This document shows, in pieces, positions 34,115-42,585 of a stretch of 64,000 nucleotides of DNA; the first letter of the stretch is position 1, and the number at the start of each line of letters is the position of its first letter. Position numbers and translations under genes: made by a program. The stretch covers positions 1-64,000 of the forward strand of contig CALXBH010000079.1 in NCBI GenBank assembly GCA_944386475.1, read 5' to 3'. Source of the DNA: an uncultured Clostridia bacterium (GTDB lineage Bacteria > Bacillota > Clostridia > Oscillospirales > Ruminococcaceae). The notes under the pieces were generated by a model. That model was given only the letters and a program-made list of their open reading frames with translations, was not told the DNA's origin and searched no databases.

Positions 34115-35554
34115 TTACAGCGGCATATTGCCGTGCTTTTTCGGAAGGTTGCTGACCCGTTTGCCGCTTAACATTTCCAGCGCGCTGATAAGCTGTGTCC
34201 GGGTGGCGGCAGGGTCGATCACGCCGTCGATCACACCGTCCTGTGCCGCTTGAAACGCAGAAGCTAAGGTGTCCTTATATTCCTCTTTCAGCTCGTTCCG
34301 CTTAGCGGCAAGATCGCTGGCGCCCGCCAGCTTGTCATGCCACAAAAACTCCACAGCCGTTTCCGGTTTTAAGGGAGAAATCACAGCGCCCGGCCAAGCC
34401 AGCGCCAGATCCGCATTGGCGCCTTTTCCCGCCAGCGCGATATAGGCAGAGCCGATTCCCTCGCCCAAAACAAGGCTCACCTTGGGGCAGGTTGCCTCGG
34501 CATAAGCGTGGGCCAGCAGCGCCGTTTCCCGAATGCTGCCCGCCAGCTCCGCCGCCGCGGAAGGAACAAAGCCCTCGGTGTTGACCATCGTAACCACCGG
34601 GATGGCATAAGCGTCGCAGGTACGCATAAACCGCGCGAGCTTTACACTGTCCGCCGAGGTCAGCACGCCGTTTGCATAGGCAAAGCCCACTGTGGAGCCC
34701 TGCACCCTGGCCAGCGCGGTATACGAAGCGTCCCCAAACTGGGGCTGCAATTCCATCACGCTCTGCTTGTCCGCGATCGCCGTGACCAAAAGCTCCCCAG
34801 ACGCCTTATCAAGATCCCCATAAGCAGCCGCCAGCGCCGCAGGGCCTTCGCCGTTTTCCTCATATTCACAAACAGGCACCATCGAAAGGTTGTTGGACGG
34901 GAGGTATAACAGAAGCTCTTTGACCGCCGCCATCACATCTTCCTCGGTGTCCAGCACCAGATGGGCCACGCCGGATTTGGCGGCGTTTTCCGCCGTCCCT
35001 GCGCCGGGGGTGTCGTCGCCGTTTGCTTTGGCGGTAAAGGGAGCCGTCATAAACAGCTGTCCGTCTTTTCCCATCACCACATAATCCGCGCCGCAGGCCA
35101 GCATCGCCGAGCAGCCCGCGCACACGCCTAATACCACCGCGATCTGGGGCACGACGCCGGAAAGGCGGTTTTGGCAGGCCAGAAGTTCCCCATACGCGGA
35201 CAGCGCCTCGTTGCCTTCGTCGATGCGCACGCCGTTGGAATCATACATCGCCACCACCGGGCATCCGGTTTTGGCCGCCATTTCATAGATCTTTTTGATC
35301 TTCGAAGCGTGTACCCGGCCTAAAGCGCCCCCAGCCACGCCGCTGTCCTGTGCAAAGGCGTACACCAAATTTCCATCTACATATCCATAGCCGGTCACTA
35401 CCCCCGACCCGTCTTCGCCTACTTTTGCCAAGCTGTCAAGCTCCACAAAGGTGCCTTCGTCAAACAACAGGGCGAGTCTCTTTTGAACGTCCGCACTGCC
35501 GGATGACGCATCTTGCAGCTGGGCAAGCTTTTGCATCCTGCTTTCAGGGCTCAT
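34115..35554 (-). CDS. acyl-CoA carboxyltransferase, methylmalonyl-CoA decarboxylase alpha-like
   Basis: The start at 35554 follows GGAGGAAC; an earlier in-frame codon at 35587 is rejected. The 479-aa crotonase-fold protein has the double carboxyltransferase layout of MmdA/PccB/12S, with VAGGALGRVHASKI, GVCAGCSAML and GAVISPLKPETAVEFLW. The sequence is diverged from typical 510-aa MmdA. With the carrier protein and OadA-like subunit it could move a carboxyl group from an acyl-CoA to pyruvate. No biotin carboxylase and no sodium-pumping membrane subunit are found here. Confidence 0.82.
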   Translation of the reverse strand: MSPESRMQKLAQLQDASSGSADVQKRLALLFDEGTFVELDSLAKVGEDGSGVVTGYGYVDGNLVYAFAQDSGVAGGALGRVHASKIKKIYEMAAKTGCPVVAMYDSNGVRIDEGNEALSAYGELLACQNRLSGVVPQIAVVLGVCAGCSAMLACGADYVVMGKDGQLFMTAPFTAKANGDDTPGAGTAENAAKSGVAHLVLDTEEDVMAAVKELLLYLPSNNLSMVPVCEYEENGEGPAALAAAYGDLDKASGELLVTAIADKQSVMELQPQFGDASYTALARVQGSTVGFAYANGVLTSADSVKLARFMRTCDAYAIPVVTMVNTEGFVPSAAAELAGSIRETALLAHAYAEATCPKVSLVLGEGIGSAYIALAGKGANADLALAWPGAVISPLKPETAVEFLWHDKLAGASDLAAKRNELKEEYKDTLASAFQAAQDGVIDGVIDPAATRTQLISALEMLSGKRVSNLPKKHGNMPL

Positions 35555-35601
35555 TGTTGTTCCTCCATTCGTTACAGCTGATATCAAAACCCATACAATC
35601 T

Positions 35602-35630
35602 ATTATACACTTACGTTAATAAAATAACAA
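35602..35630 (-). promoter_or_regulatory. promoter of the carboxyltransferase operon
   Basis: On the minus strand, -35 TTGTTA (35625-35630) and -10 TATAAT (35602-35607) are separated by 17 bases. Confidence 0.75.
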
Positions 35631-35637
35631 GCGGTAT

Positions 35638-36012
35638 TTATGGATTTTTACAGTTTTTGCACTGCTCTAAAAAATCGCCCATTGAGGGCACGGCCTCATT
35701 CTCCTCGGTAATGAACCGATATTGGCGCAAAAGCTCCCGGTCTACCGCTTTTCCAAACTCCGCTTGCTTGGTCCCCTTTTGGGAAAGGCAGGAAAACACC
35801 GCCCGGATAAGACCGTCGAACAGCGGGCCGTCGCCCCCGCACTCTACCGCGAGGATCAGGGCTTTTTCCGACACCGTATAAAGGCAAAAGCCCAAAAGCT
35901 CCCCTTTCTGCTTTGCCGCAAAGCAGCACAGCTTGTCCGTCGGGGAAACCCCCGTTTTCCCGGCCAAAAGGCGAATCTCGGCGGAATCTGTCATCTGTGC
36001 GATCGTCAGCAC
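35638..36012 (-). CDS. diverged GNAT-like acetyltransferase family protein
   Basis: The 124-aa protein has a strand pattern like the GNAT core (KGELLGFCLYTVSEKALILAVECGG, then a helix with FDGLIRAVFSCLSQKG). The acetyl-CoA loop R/Q-x-x-G-x-G/A is not clear, so activity is uncertain. It starts near the rluB stop (18 bases) and is probably cotranscribed with it. The C-terminus ends with a Cys pair (CKNCKNP). Function is unknown. Confidence 0.6.
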   Translation of the reverse strand: MLTIAQMTDSAEIRLLAGKTGVSPTDKLCCFAAKQKGELLGFCLYTVSEKALILAVECGGDGPLFDGLIRAVFSCLSQKGTKQAEFGKAVDRELLRQYRFITEENEAVPSMGDFLEQCKNCKNP

Positions 36013-36030
36013 ACTCGGTCATCCTTTCCG

Positions 36031-36771
36031 TTATTTTCCCTGAGGCTTTTTGACCGCCGCACGGATAGCCTTTAACTCCTCTTTGGTGAGCTCCCGCACC
36101 GCGCCGGGCTTTAACATGCCAAGCTTTAAGGGGCCCTCCGCCGTGCGCTTTAAGCGAGCAACCTCCAGGCCTACGGCTTCGCACATCTTGCGCACCTGCC
36201 GGTTTCGCCCCTCCCGGATGATGACTTCCATCACCACCCGGCCGGGCTCTTTGGTGAGCACCCGCACCTCGGCGGGCGCGGTTTTCCGCCCGTCGATCAC
36301 AACGCCTTCCGCCAGCTGCACCGCCTGCTCGTCGGTGACGTCCGGCCGGACGGTCACCCGGTAGGTTTTGGTCACATGGCGGCTGGGGTGCATCAGGTCG
36401 TTGGCAAACGCCCCGTCGCTGGTAAACAGCAAAAGCCCCTCGGAGTTTACGTCCAGCCTGCCCACCGGGAACACCCGCACCCCCAGGTCATCGTCCAGCA
36501 GGTCGGCTACACACCGTCGCCCTCGGTCGTCGTGCATGGTGGTGATATAGCCCCGGGGCTTATTCATCATCAGATAAACATGCTCCTTTTTCCGGGGGAC
36601 AAAAAGCCGCTCCCCGTCCACTGAAATATCGTCGGTGGGAAGCACCTTCATCCCGATCCGGGCGGGGTGGCCGTTTACCTTGACCCGCTTTTGCTGGATC
36701 AGCTCCTCCGCCTTCCGGCGGGAGCAAAATCCCGAATCCGCAATCACCTTTTGTATCCTGACTTTTTCCAC
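36031..36771 (-). CDS. rluB: RluB/RsuA-type rRNA pseudouridine synthase
   Basis: The gene starts at a GTG with AAAGGAG at good spacing. The 246-aa protein has an N-terminal S4 RNA-binding domain (RIQKVIADSGFCSRRKAEELI) and a catalytic domain with GRLDVNSEGLLLFTSDG, where D107 is the nucleophile. RluB-type enzymes modify U2605 of 23S rRNA. The location next to scpAB, ytfIJ and dacF matches the common Firmicutes gene neighbourhood. Confidence 0.93.
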   Translation of the reverse strand: MEKVRIQKVIADSGFCSRRKAEELIQQKRVKVNGHPARIGMKVLPTDDISVDGERLFVPRKKEHVYLMMNKPRGYITTMHDDRGRRCVADLLDDDLGVRVFPVGRLDVNSEGLLLFTSDGAFANDLMHPSRHVTKTYRVTVRPDVTDEQAVQLAEGVVIDGRKTAPAEVRVLTKEPGRVVMEVIIREGRNRQVRKMCEAVGLEVARLKRTAEGPLKLGMLKPGAVRELTKEELKAIRAAVKKPQGK

Positions 36772-36837
36772 GTTGTTTCTCCTTTGTCCGTTCCCGGCAT
36801 GACGCCGGGCCGCTTTTCCTATGTATCCACTGCTAGT

Positions 36838-38022
36838 TTACCATATTTTCTGCAAAAATCCCAATACATTGTACCAGATATTTTTAAAAAACATTTTCAC
36901 CTTTCCCCAAAAGGAAACTTTTACTTCGGTGATGTTTCGCTCCACTGTAGCCTGCGCCAGCAAAGACACCGAGGCCACCATGGTATCTTCGTACCAATAC
37001 TGCGCTTCCCCCACAAAGCTCCCGGCGGAAACCGGCGCATACAAAAACTGCGGCGCCAGGATCTTGACGGTCAGCTTTTTTTGCTCCTCTTCGCTTAAAC
37101 AAACGGTGGGATAGGTGGCGGGTATGACCGCCACCTCCGGCGACTGCCCTCCCGTCACAGGGATTTTGACATCGGAAAAATCCATCTCCAGCGGCAGCGC
37201 CTTTATCTGAGAAAACCCATAGTCAAAAAGCTCTTTATGGTCGTTCCAGTCGTCCGGCGCGTTTAAGGTCACGGCAATCAGGCGCACGCCGTCCCGCTCC
37301 GCTGCCGAAACCAGGCAGCGCCCCGCCTTTTTGGTAAAACCGGTTTTGACGCCGATGCAACCCTCATACTCCTTGAGCAGCCGGTTGTGATTGGTTAAAT
37401 ACCGGGTATAGGGGGGATTCCCAAACTCCACCTTGCCGGTGCTCTGACAGCAGATCTCCAAAAATTCCGGGTTTTCCAGCGCTGCCCGAGCTAACGCCGC
37501 CATATCTCTGGCGGTGGAATAATGCTCCTCCCCGTCCAGGCCGCTGGGGGTCTCAAAATGGGTGTTCGTCATCTGGAGCATCTGAGCTCTTTGGTTCATC
37601 AGCGCGACGAATTCCTCCTGGGAACCGGCCACCGAAACGGCGGCCGCCCCGGCGGCGTCGTTCCCCGAGGGAAGGAGCATCCCGTACACCAGCGCCCGCC
37701 GGGTGACGGTGTCCCCCTTTTGCAGCCCCATGGAGGATCCCTCTACCATGATGGCCTGATCGTCCACCTGAAAAGAGGCGTCCAGGTTCCCCGTCTCCAG
37801 CGTTAAAAGGGCGGACATGATCTTGGTAGTGCTGGCCATGGGGAGCTTTTCATCTGCATTTTTTTCATATAACACCCGCCCGATAGAGGCTTCGATTAAA
37901 ATCGCAGATTTTGCCGATACCGAAAGCTCTCCCGACCCGGCGGCCGAAGCGGCCATCCCGAAAAACGACAAGGTTCCACACAAAACAAAGCTGACAAGCC
38001 GTTGTCTAATCTGTTTTCTCAT
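36838..38022 (-). CDS. dacF: D-alanyl-D-alanine carboxypeptidase, DacF/PBP5 type
   Basis: The 394-aa serine peptidase has a signal peptide (1-28), the S64-T-T-K67 motif, S119-G-N121 and K226-T-G228. A C-terminal beta domain (about 285-370) and a last hydrophobic, amphipathic helix for membrane association follow. It trims the terminal D-Ala of peptidoglycan stems. In Firmicutes this neighbourhood (ytfJ, scpAB) usually carries the sporulation-linked DacF type. A terminator hairpin ends directly before its ATG and contains its ribosome binding site. Confidence 0.94.
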   Translation of the reverse strand: MRKQIRQRLVSFVLCGTLSFFGMAASAAGSGELSVSAKSAILIEASIGRVLYEKNADEKLPMASTTKIMSALLTLETGNLDASFQVDDQAIMVEGSSMGLQKGDTVTRRALVYGMLLPSGNDAAGAAAVSVAGSQEEFVALMNQRAQMLQMTNTHFETPSGLDGEEHYSTARDMAALARAALENPEFLEICCQSTGKVEFGNPPYTRYLTNHNRLLKEYEGCIGVKTGFTKKAGRCLVSAAERDGVRLIAVTLNAPDDWNDHKELFDYGFSQIKALPLEMDFSDVKIPVTGGQSPEVAVIPATYPTVCLSEEEQKKLTVKILAPQFLYAPVSAGSFVGEAQYWYEDTMVASVSLLAQATVERNITEVKVSFWGKVKMFFKNIWYNVLGFLQKIW

Positions 38023-38065
38023 AAAAAAACCACCTGCCTTGTTCAGTGTATGCAGGCAGGTGGTT
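38023..38065 (-). terminator. terminator between ytfJ and dacF with the dacF ribosome binding site in its stem
   Basis: On the minus strand AACCACCTGCC pairs with GGCAGGTGGTT (11 bp) and is followed by a T-run that runs into the dacF ATG. The AGGTGG ribosome binding site is part of the 3' arm. Confidence 0.75.
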
Positions 38066-38098
38066 GTCCTATCAACGCTCCTTTAGGGAACCGCAGGC

Positions 38099-38512
38099 TT
38101 ACTCCTCCGGTTTAGGGGCGGGCTGTTTGTGCTTTTCTTCCTTGCTTTTAGGAGCAGAAAACAGCTCGGCGATCTTGTCGATTACCTCCGGCACCATGTT
38201 GACCATTTTATCCGCCGTATTGGAGGACGCATCCATTTGCAAAAGCTTTACGTTCCCGTCGGAAACCACTAAAAAAGCCAGCGGCTGGATGGAGACACCT
38301 GCGCCGGTTCCGCCGCCGAACAGCTCTTTTGGGGTTTTGGAGGGGAAATCGCTTCCGCCCGAGCCAAAACCAAACGTCACCTTGGACACCGGAATAATCA
38401 CCGTTCCGTCCGGTGTGGTCACCGGGTCGCCGATAATCGTGTTAACGTCCACCATCTCCCGCATCCCCTGCATGGCGGTCCCCATCAGTCCCTGAATCGG
38501 ATGTTCGCTCAT
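38099..38512 (-). CDS. ytfJ: GerW/YtfJ family sporulation protein
   Basis: The start at 38512 follows AAAGGGAT and gives MSEHPIQGLMGTAMQGMREMVDVNTIIGDP, the family's N-terminus. The 137-aa protein has the conserved VTTPDGTVIIPVSKVTFGFGSGGSDF and a glycine-rich FGGGTGAGVSIQPLAFLVV. YtfJ (GerW) is needed for normal spore germination in Bacillus, so the host is probably a spore former. The C-terminus is Lys/Pro-rich. It follows the ytfI-like gene, as in Bacillus. Confidence 0.93.
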   Translation of the reverse strand: MSEHPIQGLMGTAMQGMREMVDVNTIIGDPVTTPDGTVIIPVSKVTFGFGSGGSDFPSKTPKELFGGGTGAGVSIQPLAFLVVSDGNVKLLQMDASSNTADKMVNMVPEVIDKIAELFSAPKSKEEKHKQPAPKPEE

Positions 38513-38541
38513 AGTTTTATCCCTTTCCTTTCTTTCGTAGG

Positions 38542-39183
38542 TCATCCTGCGCCGGCCGGCTGTACTTCCCGGTCCGCCGCCGTCCTACGTACAGTATTGG
38601 CTAACAGATTGTATATCATGCGCAAGACAGCGGCAACCGCCACAAATCCCCGCAGCTTGACTTTGAAAAAGACGGTATACTCCGTCTGTTTTCGGTTAAA
38701 ATCGTATCCCACCAGAAGGTTTTTCACCTTGACGGTGACCAAGTTTTTTAAAGCCGCCACGCCGCCGTATATAGCCCCGCACAATTCTCCATATAAAATT
38801 GCGGTCTGGGCCGCGTCGTCTGTAGCGGCAATCACCGTAGCATCCACCTGGGTGATCCGCACATGGCGCAGCATAAACCGGGTGGGATTAATAAGCGATT
38901 TAATCACGTCCAGCGTCAAAAGGATGGTCTCTTTGACACTCCGCTTTTCTTCCTTAGGCGGGGCCTTCTGCGCCCTGACGGGCTTTGAGGAAACAGCCTT
39001 TCCCGTCTTCTTCTTTTTTTTGCGCGCCTTCTTTTTTGGAGGATACAGGCGGAAGGTAAGCCCCATAAATCCCAGCTTTACCTGCCACTCCCCGTTTTGA
39101 GCGGAGATGTGGAAAGATACGCTGAACGACAGCAAAAACGCGATAAGCCCTATGGCTAACAGGACAATCATCCACCACCGCAC
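38542..39183 (-). CDS. ytfI: DUF2953 membrane protein (YtfI-like)
   Basis: It starts at a GTG behind GGAGG with 7-base spacing. One N-terminal membrane helix (2-22) is followed by FMGLTFRLYPP, a very basic stretch (KKKARKKKKK) and a second domain with DVIKSLINPTRFMLRHVRI and GELCGAIYGGVAALKNLV. This layout fits DUF2953. Its function is unknown. The link to ytfJ in many spore formers suggests a sporulation role. Confidence 0.85.
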   Translation of the reverse strand: MRWWMIVLLAIGLIAFLLSFSVSFHISAQNGEWQVKLGFMGLTFRLYPPKKKARKKKKKTGKAVSSKPVRAQKAPPKEEKRSVKETILLTLDVIKSLINPTRFMLRHVRITQVDATVIAATDDAAQTAILYGELCGAIYGGVAALKNLVTVKVKNLLVGYDFNRKQTEYTVFFKVKLRGFVAVAAVLRMIYNLLANTVRRTAADREVQPAGAG

Positions 39184-39198
39184 AGGCCTTCCTCCTTT

Positions 39199-39786
39199 TT
39201 ATCCGTCGCTGCGATCCTCCTGCAAAGAGGCATTCTCCTCCACCACTTCTTCCAGCATCACCTGGCCGTTTTCATCCGGCAGCGGCGGCAGATTCTCCAG
39301 GCTTTTAAGCCCAAAGCAGCGAAGAAAATGCACCGTCGTCCGGTAAGAGATGGGTTTTCCCGGAATATCCAGGCGGCCGGCTTCCTCCACCAAACCTTTT
39401 TCAACCAGATTATTGACAATTTGTGAGCTGTCTACACCGCGGACCTGCTCCACAAAGCTTTTGCTCACCGGCTGGTTATAAGCGATGATCGCCAAAACCT
39501 CCATCGCCGCCTGGGAGAGGGGCTGGTTTTTCTTAATCTGAAGGGCGGTTTTAATCGTCTCGGCAAATTGAGGTTTGGTGACAAGCTGAAAGCTGTCGTC
39601 CAGCTCCATCAGCATGATGCCGTACTGGGGATCGTCGTATCGTTCCTTGATAGCCAGACACACTTTATTAATCGTGTCCACATCCACTCCGGTCGCTTCG
39701 CTTAGCCTGTCCGCCGGGACCGGATCCCCGCTGGCGAACAAAACCGCTTCTACAGCGGCTTCACACTGTTTAAAATCCACACGCAC
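39199..39786 (-). CDS. scpB: segregation and condensation protein B
   Basis: The 195-aa protein has two winged-helix domains with SQAAMEVLAIIAYNQPVSKSFVEQVRG and LVEKGLVEEAGRLDIPGKPISYRTT, which are characteristic of ScpB. It forms the kleisin complex with ScpA and SMC that compacts and separates chromosomes. The start is a GTG; a second GTG two codons later is equally possible. It follows scpA by 5 bases. Confidence 0.95.
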   Translation of the reverse strand: MRVDFKQCEAAVEAVLFASGDPVPADRLSEATGVDVDTINKVCLAIKERYDDPQYGIMLMELDDSFQLVTKPQFAETIKTALQIKKNQPLSQAAMEVLAIIAYNQPVSKSFVEQVRGVDSSQIVNNLVEKGLVEEAGRLDIPGKPISYRTTVHFLRCFGLKSLENLPPLPDENGQVMLEEVVEENASLQEDRSDG

Positions 39787-39791
39787 ACCCC

Positions 39792-40496
39792 TTAGCTTTT
39801 TTGCTTGCTGTGATAATAGACCGTCTGATTGTCATCGCTCACCGTGATCCGCTTGGCCTTAATAAGCTCCAGCATGGCAAGGAAGGTGGCCACCAGTTCC
39901 GAGCGGTCAGGGGTCTCAAAAAAGCCCAGATAATCCGACTGATGCTCCTTGTGGAGCCGCCGCAGAACGTACATGATCCGGGAGGTCACCGAGACCACCC
40001 GCCGGGACACAATGCCGCTGAAAGCGGATGCGGGCGGCGGCAGACGGCGCTTGGCCTTTCCCACCGCGCTTAAATAGGCATCCAGCACCTTTTCCGGCGG
40101 ATGCAGGCGGCGGTAGGTGTTATCCAAAGGAACCGGCATCGGCTCCCGCACAAAGACCTTAAAGTTACGCCCCTTTTCCGCCAGCTTCCCCGCCGCCCGG
40201 CGGCAGGCTTCATATTCCAGCAGCTGGCCGGTGAGCTCTTTTTTCAGCTCATCGGCTTCCTCGTGCCTGGGCAAAAGCGCCGCAGATTTAATATAGATCA
40301 GCCGGGAGGCCATCTCAAAAAACTCGCTGGCGGTATCCAGATCAGTCGTATCCGCCTGATCCATGACCGCCATATACTGCCGCAGCAGCTCGCTTATCTC
40401 AATATCATAAATATTAAGCTTGTGCTTGGCGATCAGGTATAAAAGCAGATCCAGGGGGCCTTCAAAGGCGTCCAGTTTAAATTGCATCTTCTCCAT
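39792..40496 (-). CDS. scpA: segregation and condensation protein A (kleisin)
   Basis: The 234-aa protein begins with the family pattern FKLDAFEGPLDLLLYLIAKHKLNIYDI and carries ASEFFEMASRLIYIKSAALLP. The C-terminal winged helix (about 165-230) contacts the SMC head. ScpA bridges SMC heads and binds ScpB, which is encoded immediately downstream. Only 2 bases separate it from the M50 protease upstream, so the three genes are coupled. Confidence 0.96.
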   Translation of the reverse strand: MEKMQFKLDAFEGPLDLLLYLIAKHKLNIYDIEISELLRQYMAVMDQADTTDLDTASEFFEMASRLIYIKSAALLPRHEEADELKKELTGQLLEYEACRRAAGKLAEKGRNFKVFVREPMPVPLDNTYRRLHPPEKVLDAYLSAVGKAKRRLPPPASAFSGIVSRRVVSVTSRIMYVLRRLHKEHQSDYLGFFETPDRSELVATFLAMLELIKAKRITVSDDNQTVYYHSKQKS

Positions 40497-40498
40497 GG

Positions 40499-41209
40499 CT
40501 AAGCTACCGCCCGGATGATTAGATCCATAAACCCTGTGAGGAAATCAAAGCCGTTGTATACGGCGTTTGTTAAGAAGCTCAGCGGCGCATCCAGCGCACC
40601 GGTCATCAGCACCAGCAGGATAGCGATAAAAATAAACTGCTCATACCGCATAACCATAAAGTAGTACCGCTCCGGCAAAAAGTAAAACAAAATACGGGAA
40701 CCGTCAAAGGGCGGCACCGGCAGGAGGTTAAAAATCCCCAGGCTGATATTGATAAAGACCATATAAAAAAGCAGCAGCGTCAAGGAGTAGTACAGGGTGT
40801 ATCCAAATGTCCCCTGGATCAAAAATGTCTGGGGGAATAGCACCGCCACTAAATCGAAGATTTTCATCAGCAGCATGGATAGAAACGCCAACAAAAAGTT
40901 GGAAAAAGGCCCCGCAGCAGAAGAAATAGCCATTCCTGCCTTGCGGTTTTTAAAATAACGCGGATCAATGGGCACCGGTTTGCCCCAGCCGATTCCCACT
41001 AGAATCATGGAGATGGTTCCGATCAGGCTCATATGCTTGATGGGGTTCATGGTGATCCGGCCCAGGTTTTTCGCCGTGGGATCCCCCAATTTATAGGCGA
41101 TATAGCCGTGAGCTGATTCGTGGAACGGAAACGCGATTAACAGTACGATGATTCTGGAAATCCACTGCAAAATATCAAAATTTTGCAGGCTACCTAATAA
41201 ACTCAGCAT
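40499..41209 (-). CDS. M50 site-2 protease family membrane metalloprotease
   Basis: ATG 41209 follows GGGAGGA; an upstream TTG is less likely. The 236-aa polytopic protein has H30-E31-S-A-H34 in its first helix and LLPVPPFDG (D169) as the third zinc ligand. It lacks a PDZ domain and resembles the Rv2091c-type branch often found before scpAB in Firmicutes. It probably cleaves membrane proteins; substrates are unknown. Confidence 0.9.
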   Translation of the reverse strand: MLSLLGSLQNFDILQWISRIIVLLIAFPFHESAHGYIAYKLGDPTAKNLGRITMNPIKHMSLIGTISMILVGIGWGKPVPIDPRYFKNRKAGMAISSAAGPFSNFLLAFLSMLLMKIFDLVAVLFPQTFLIQGTFGYTLYYSLTLLLFYMVFINISLGIFNLLPVPPFDGSRILFYFLPERYYFMVMRYEQFIFIAILLVLMTGALDAPLSFLTNAVYNGFDFLTGFMDLIIRAVA

Positions 41210-41346
41210 AAATCCTCCCGGGAAAATCAAATTACCCTTGACAGTTTCTAAAATATTATTATACTGGGATTATCGGGAAAAAACAAGCGTTTTACACCTG
41301 AAATCACGGGAATTTCGCCTTTCGTCAAATTTTTCCCCTAAACCCC

Positions 41347-41375
41347 TTGATTTTGTCCGGCAAGTCTGATAATAT
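41347..41375 (+). promoter_or_regulatory. promoter of rpmB
   Basis: -35 TTGATT (41347-41352) and -10 TAATAT (41370-41375) are separated by 17 bases. A second possible promoter, TTGACA/TATACT with a 16-base spacer, lies upstream at 41238-41265. Confidence 0.7.
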
Positions 41376-41422
41376 ATTAATGTTGACTTAGTTGAAAACC
41401 CCGTTGAAGGAGGTGCCGACCT

Positions 41423-41611
41423 ATGGCAAAATGCGACATCTGCGGCAAAGGTGTCACTTTTGGAATCAAGGTTTCCCATTCCCACAGAAGAAGCAACCGC
41501 ACCTGGAAGCCTAATGTAAGACGCGTTAAAGCGATTGTGAATGGTACTCCCTGCCATATCCATGTTTGCTCCCGCTGCTTACGTTCTAATAAAGTAACCC
41601 GCGCTATCTAA
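41423..41611 (+). CDS. rpmB: 50S ribosomal protein L28
   Basis: The 62-aa basic protein begins MAKCDICGKGVTFG and contains SHSHRRSNRTWKPN and CSRCLRSNKV. Two CxxC pairs mark the zinc-binding form of L28. GGAGG precedes the ATG. It is a single-gene unit flanked by its own promoter and terminators. Confidence 0.97.
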   Translation: MAKCDICGKGVTFGIKVSHSHRRSNRTWKPNVRRVKAIVNGTPCHIHVCSRCLRSNKVTRAI

Positions 41612-41617
41612 CCGATC

Positions 41618-41657
41618 AAAAAACGCCTGTCATTCCGTATGGATTGGCAGGCGTTTT
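41618..41657 (+). terminator. terminator of rpmB
   Basis: AAAACGCCTGTCA pairs with TGGCAGGCGTTTT, with one wobble. Confidence 0.85.
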
Positions 41658-41674
41658 GATTGGCTGTAACTTAT

Positions 41675-41713
41675 AAAAGACGCGCCCTATATAAAACAGG
41701 GCGCGTCTTTTTG
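41675..41713. terminator. second, bidirectional terminator between rpmB and the 44-aa gene
   Basis: AAAAGACGCGCCCT pairs with AGGGCGCGTCTTTT, giving a 14-bp stem with A and T flanks for both directions. Confidence 0.85.
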
Positions 41714-41743
41714 TTTGCAATCCGTTTTTTATATCGCTTGGTT

Positions 41744-41878
41744 TTATACCTCAGTCTCCCCCGCCGTAATATAGCGGTGGCCGTATTTGCGATATAAGTA
41801 GTCAATGCCGTACTGGATAAGCTTGAGCGTCACCAGCAGACCGATAATCCCAAAGATGATTTTCAGTGCACATTTCAT
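41744..41878 (-). CDS. 44-aa membrane peptide, unknown
   Basis: The start at 41878 follows GGGAGGATAC at good spacing; a longer frame upstream lacks a ribosome binding site. One membrane helix (about 5-25, IIFGIIGLLVTLKLIQYGI) is followed by a basic cytoplasmic or outer tail (YRKYGHRY). It lies 83 bases after queT and may share its transcript. No family is recognised. Confidence 0.55.
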   Translation of the reverse strand: MKCALKIIFGIIGLLVTLKLIQYGIDYLYRKYGHRYITAGETEV

Positions 41879-41961
41879 ATCTCGTATCCTCCCAGCATTG
41901 CAACAGTATTCACTATTATTGTAACAACATCCGATGAAAAATGCAACGAAAATCACACGGG

Positions 41962-42495
41962 TTACCGAAAAATTTTTTTGTAAAAATCCCGATGGCTTAA
42001 AAGCAGGATAAACGGAACCCCTAACAGGTAGCAGATCACCAGTTCCCCTAACAGCACCGATCCGGCGTTTAGCAAAAATACCGGCAGCGTAAAGCTGTTT
42101 GTGATGAGGATGGTCAGCTCCGCCCCTACGATCAGGGCGTTAAAGATCACCGGCGGCAAAGGAGCCAATATGCACCGGGGCACCTTCCCTTTTAGCTTCC
42201 TCCCCACCCAGTAGGTGGCAAAGCTCGCCAGCAGGGTAGCCGCTGTGCCGAAAAAGATATCCAAAATGCCGATGCCGTTTAAGCCCCATAAAAATCCCAG
42301 CAGGTTTGCCAGCGCGCAGCCCAGCGTCAATCCGGGAATCGCTGTGGCGGTAAACAGCGGCAGCACGGTGAGCACCTCGCTTATCCGAAACTGCACCGTG
42401 CCAAAGGCGAAAGGGGCGATCGCCAGCGTCAAAGCGGTGTAAAGGGCAGCAATCAGCGCGGCCTGCACCATTTTGTGTAGTCCTTGATTTTTCAT
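41962..42495 (-). CDS. queT: QueT family queuosine-precursor transporter
   Basis: This 177-aa membrane protein has about five helices. It fits QueT (COG4708/DUF988), with LIAALYTALTLAIAPFAFGTVQFRISEVLTVLP, GCALANLLG and FNALIVGAEL. It is predicted to be the substrate-binding component of an ECF-type transporter for preQ0/preQ1. The leader upstream resembles a preQ1-III riboswitch, which supports the substrate. No energy-coupling genes are present here, so it probably uses a shared module. Confidence 0.9.
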   Translation of the reverse strand: MKNQGLHKMVQAALIAALYTALTLAIAPFAFGTVQFRISEVLTVLPLFTATAIPGLTLGCALANLLGFLWGLNGIGILDIFFGTAATLLASFATYWVGRKLKGKVPRCILAPLPPVIFNALIVGAELTILITNSFTLPVFLLNAGSVLLGELVICYLLGVPFILLLSHRDFYKKIFR

Positions 42496-42506
42496 CCTAT
42501 TCAGTT

Positions 42507-42585
42507 GTCCTTTCGTAGTATTTTTTTATCGTCAGGTTCTTGCGACTGACGCTCGGGGATTTGTTCCCCGAAGTTTGCAATGCTT
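42507..42585 (-). ncRNA. preQ1 riboswitch, probably class III
   Basis: On the minus strand the queT leader shows a hairpin GGGG/CCCC with loop AACAAAT, a second hairpin CGTCAG/CTGACG, an A-rich strand (ATAAAAAAATACTA), and a 3' CGAAAGG that can pair with TTCG before the first stem. The result is an HL-out pseudoknot that takes in the ribosome binding site (AAAGGA, about 42507-42513). This layout and the queT target match preQ1-III as known from Ruminococcaceae. Binding would be expected to block translation. Confidence 0.7.
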
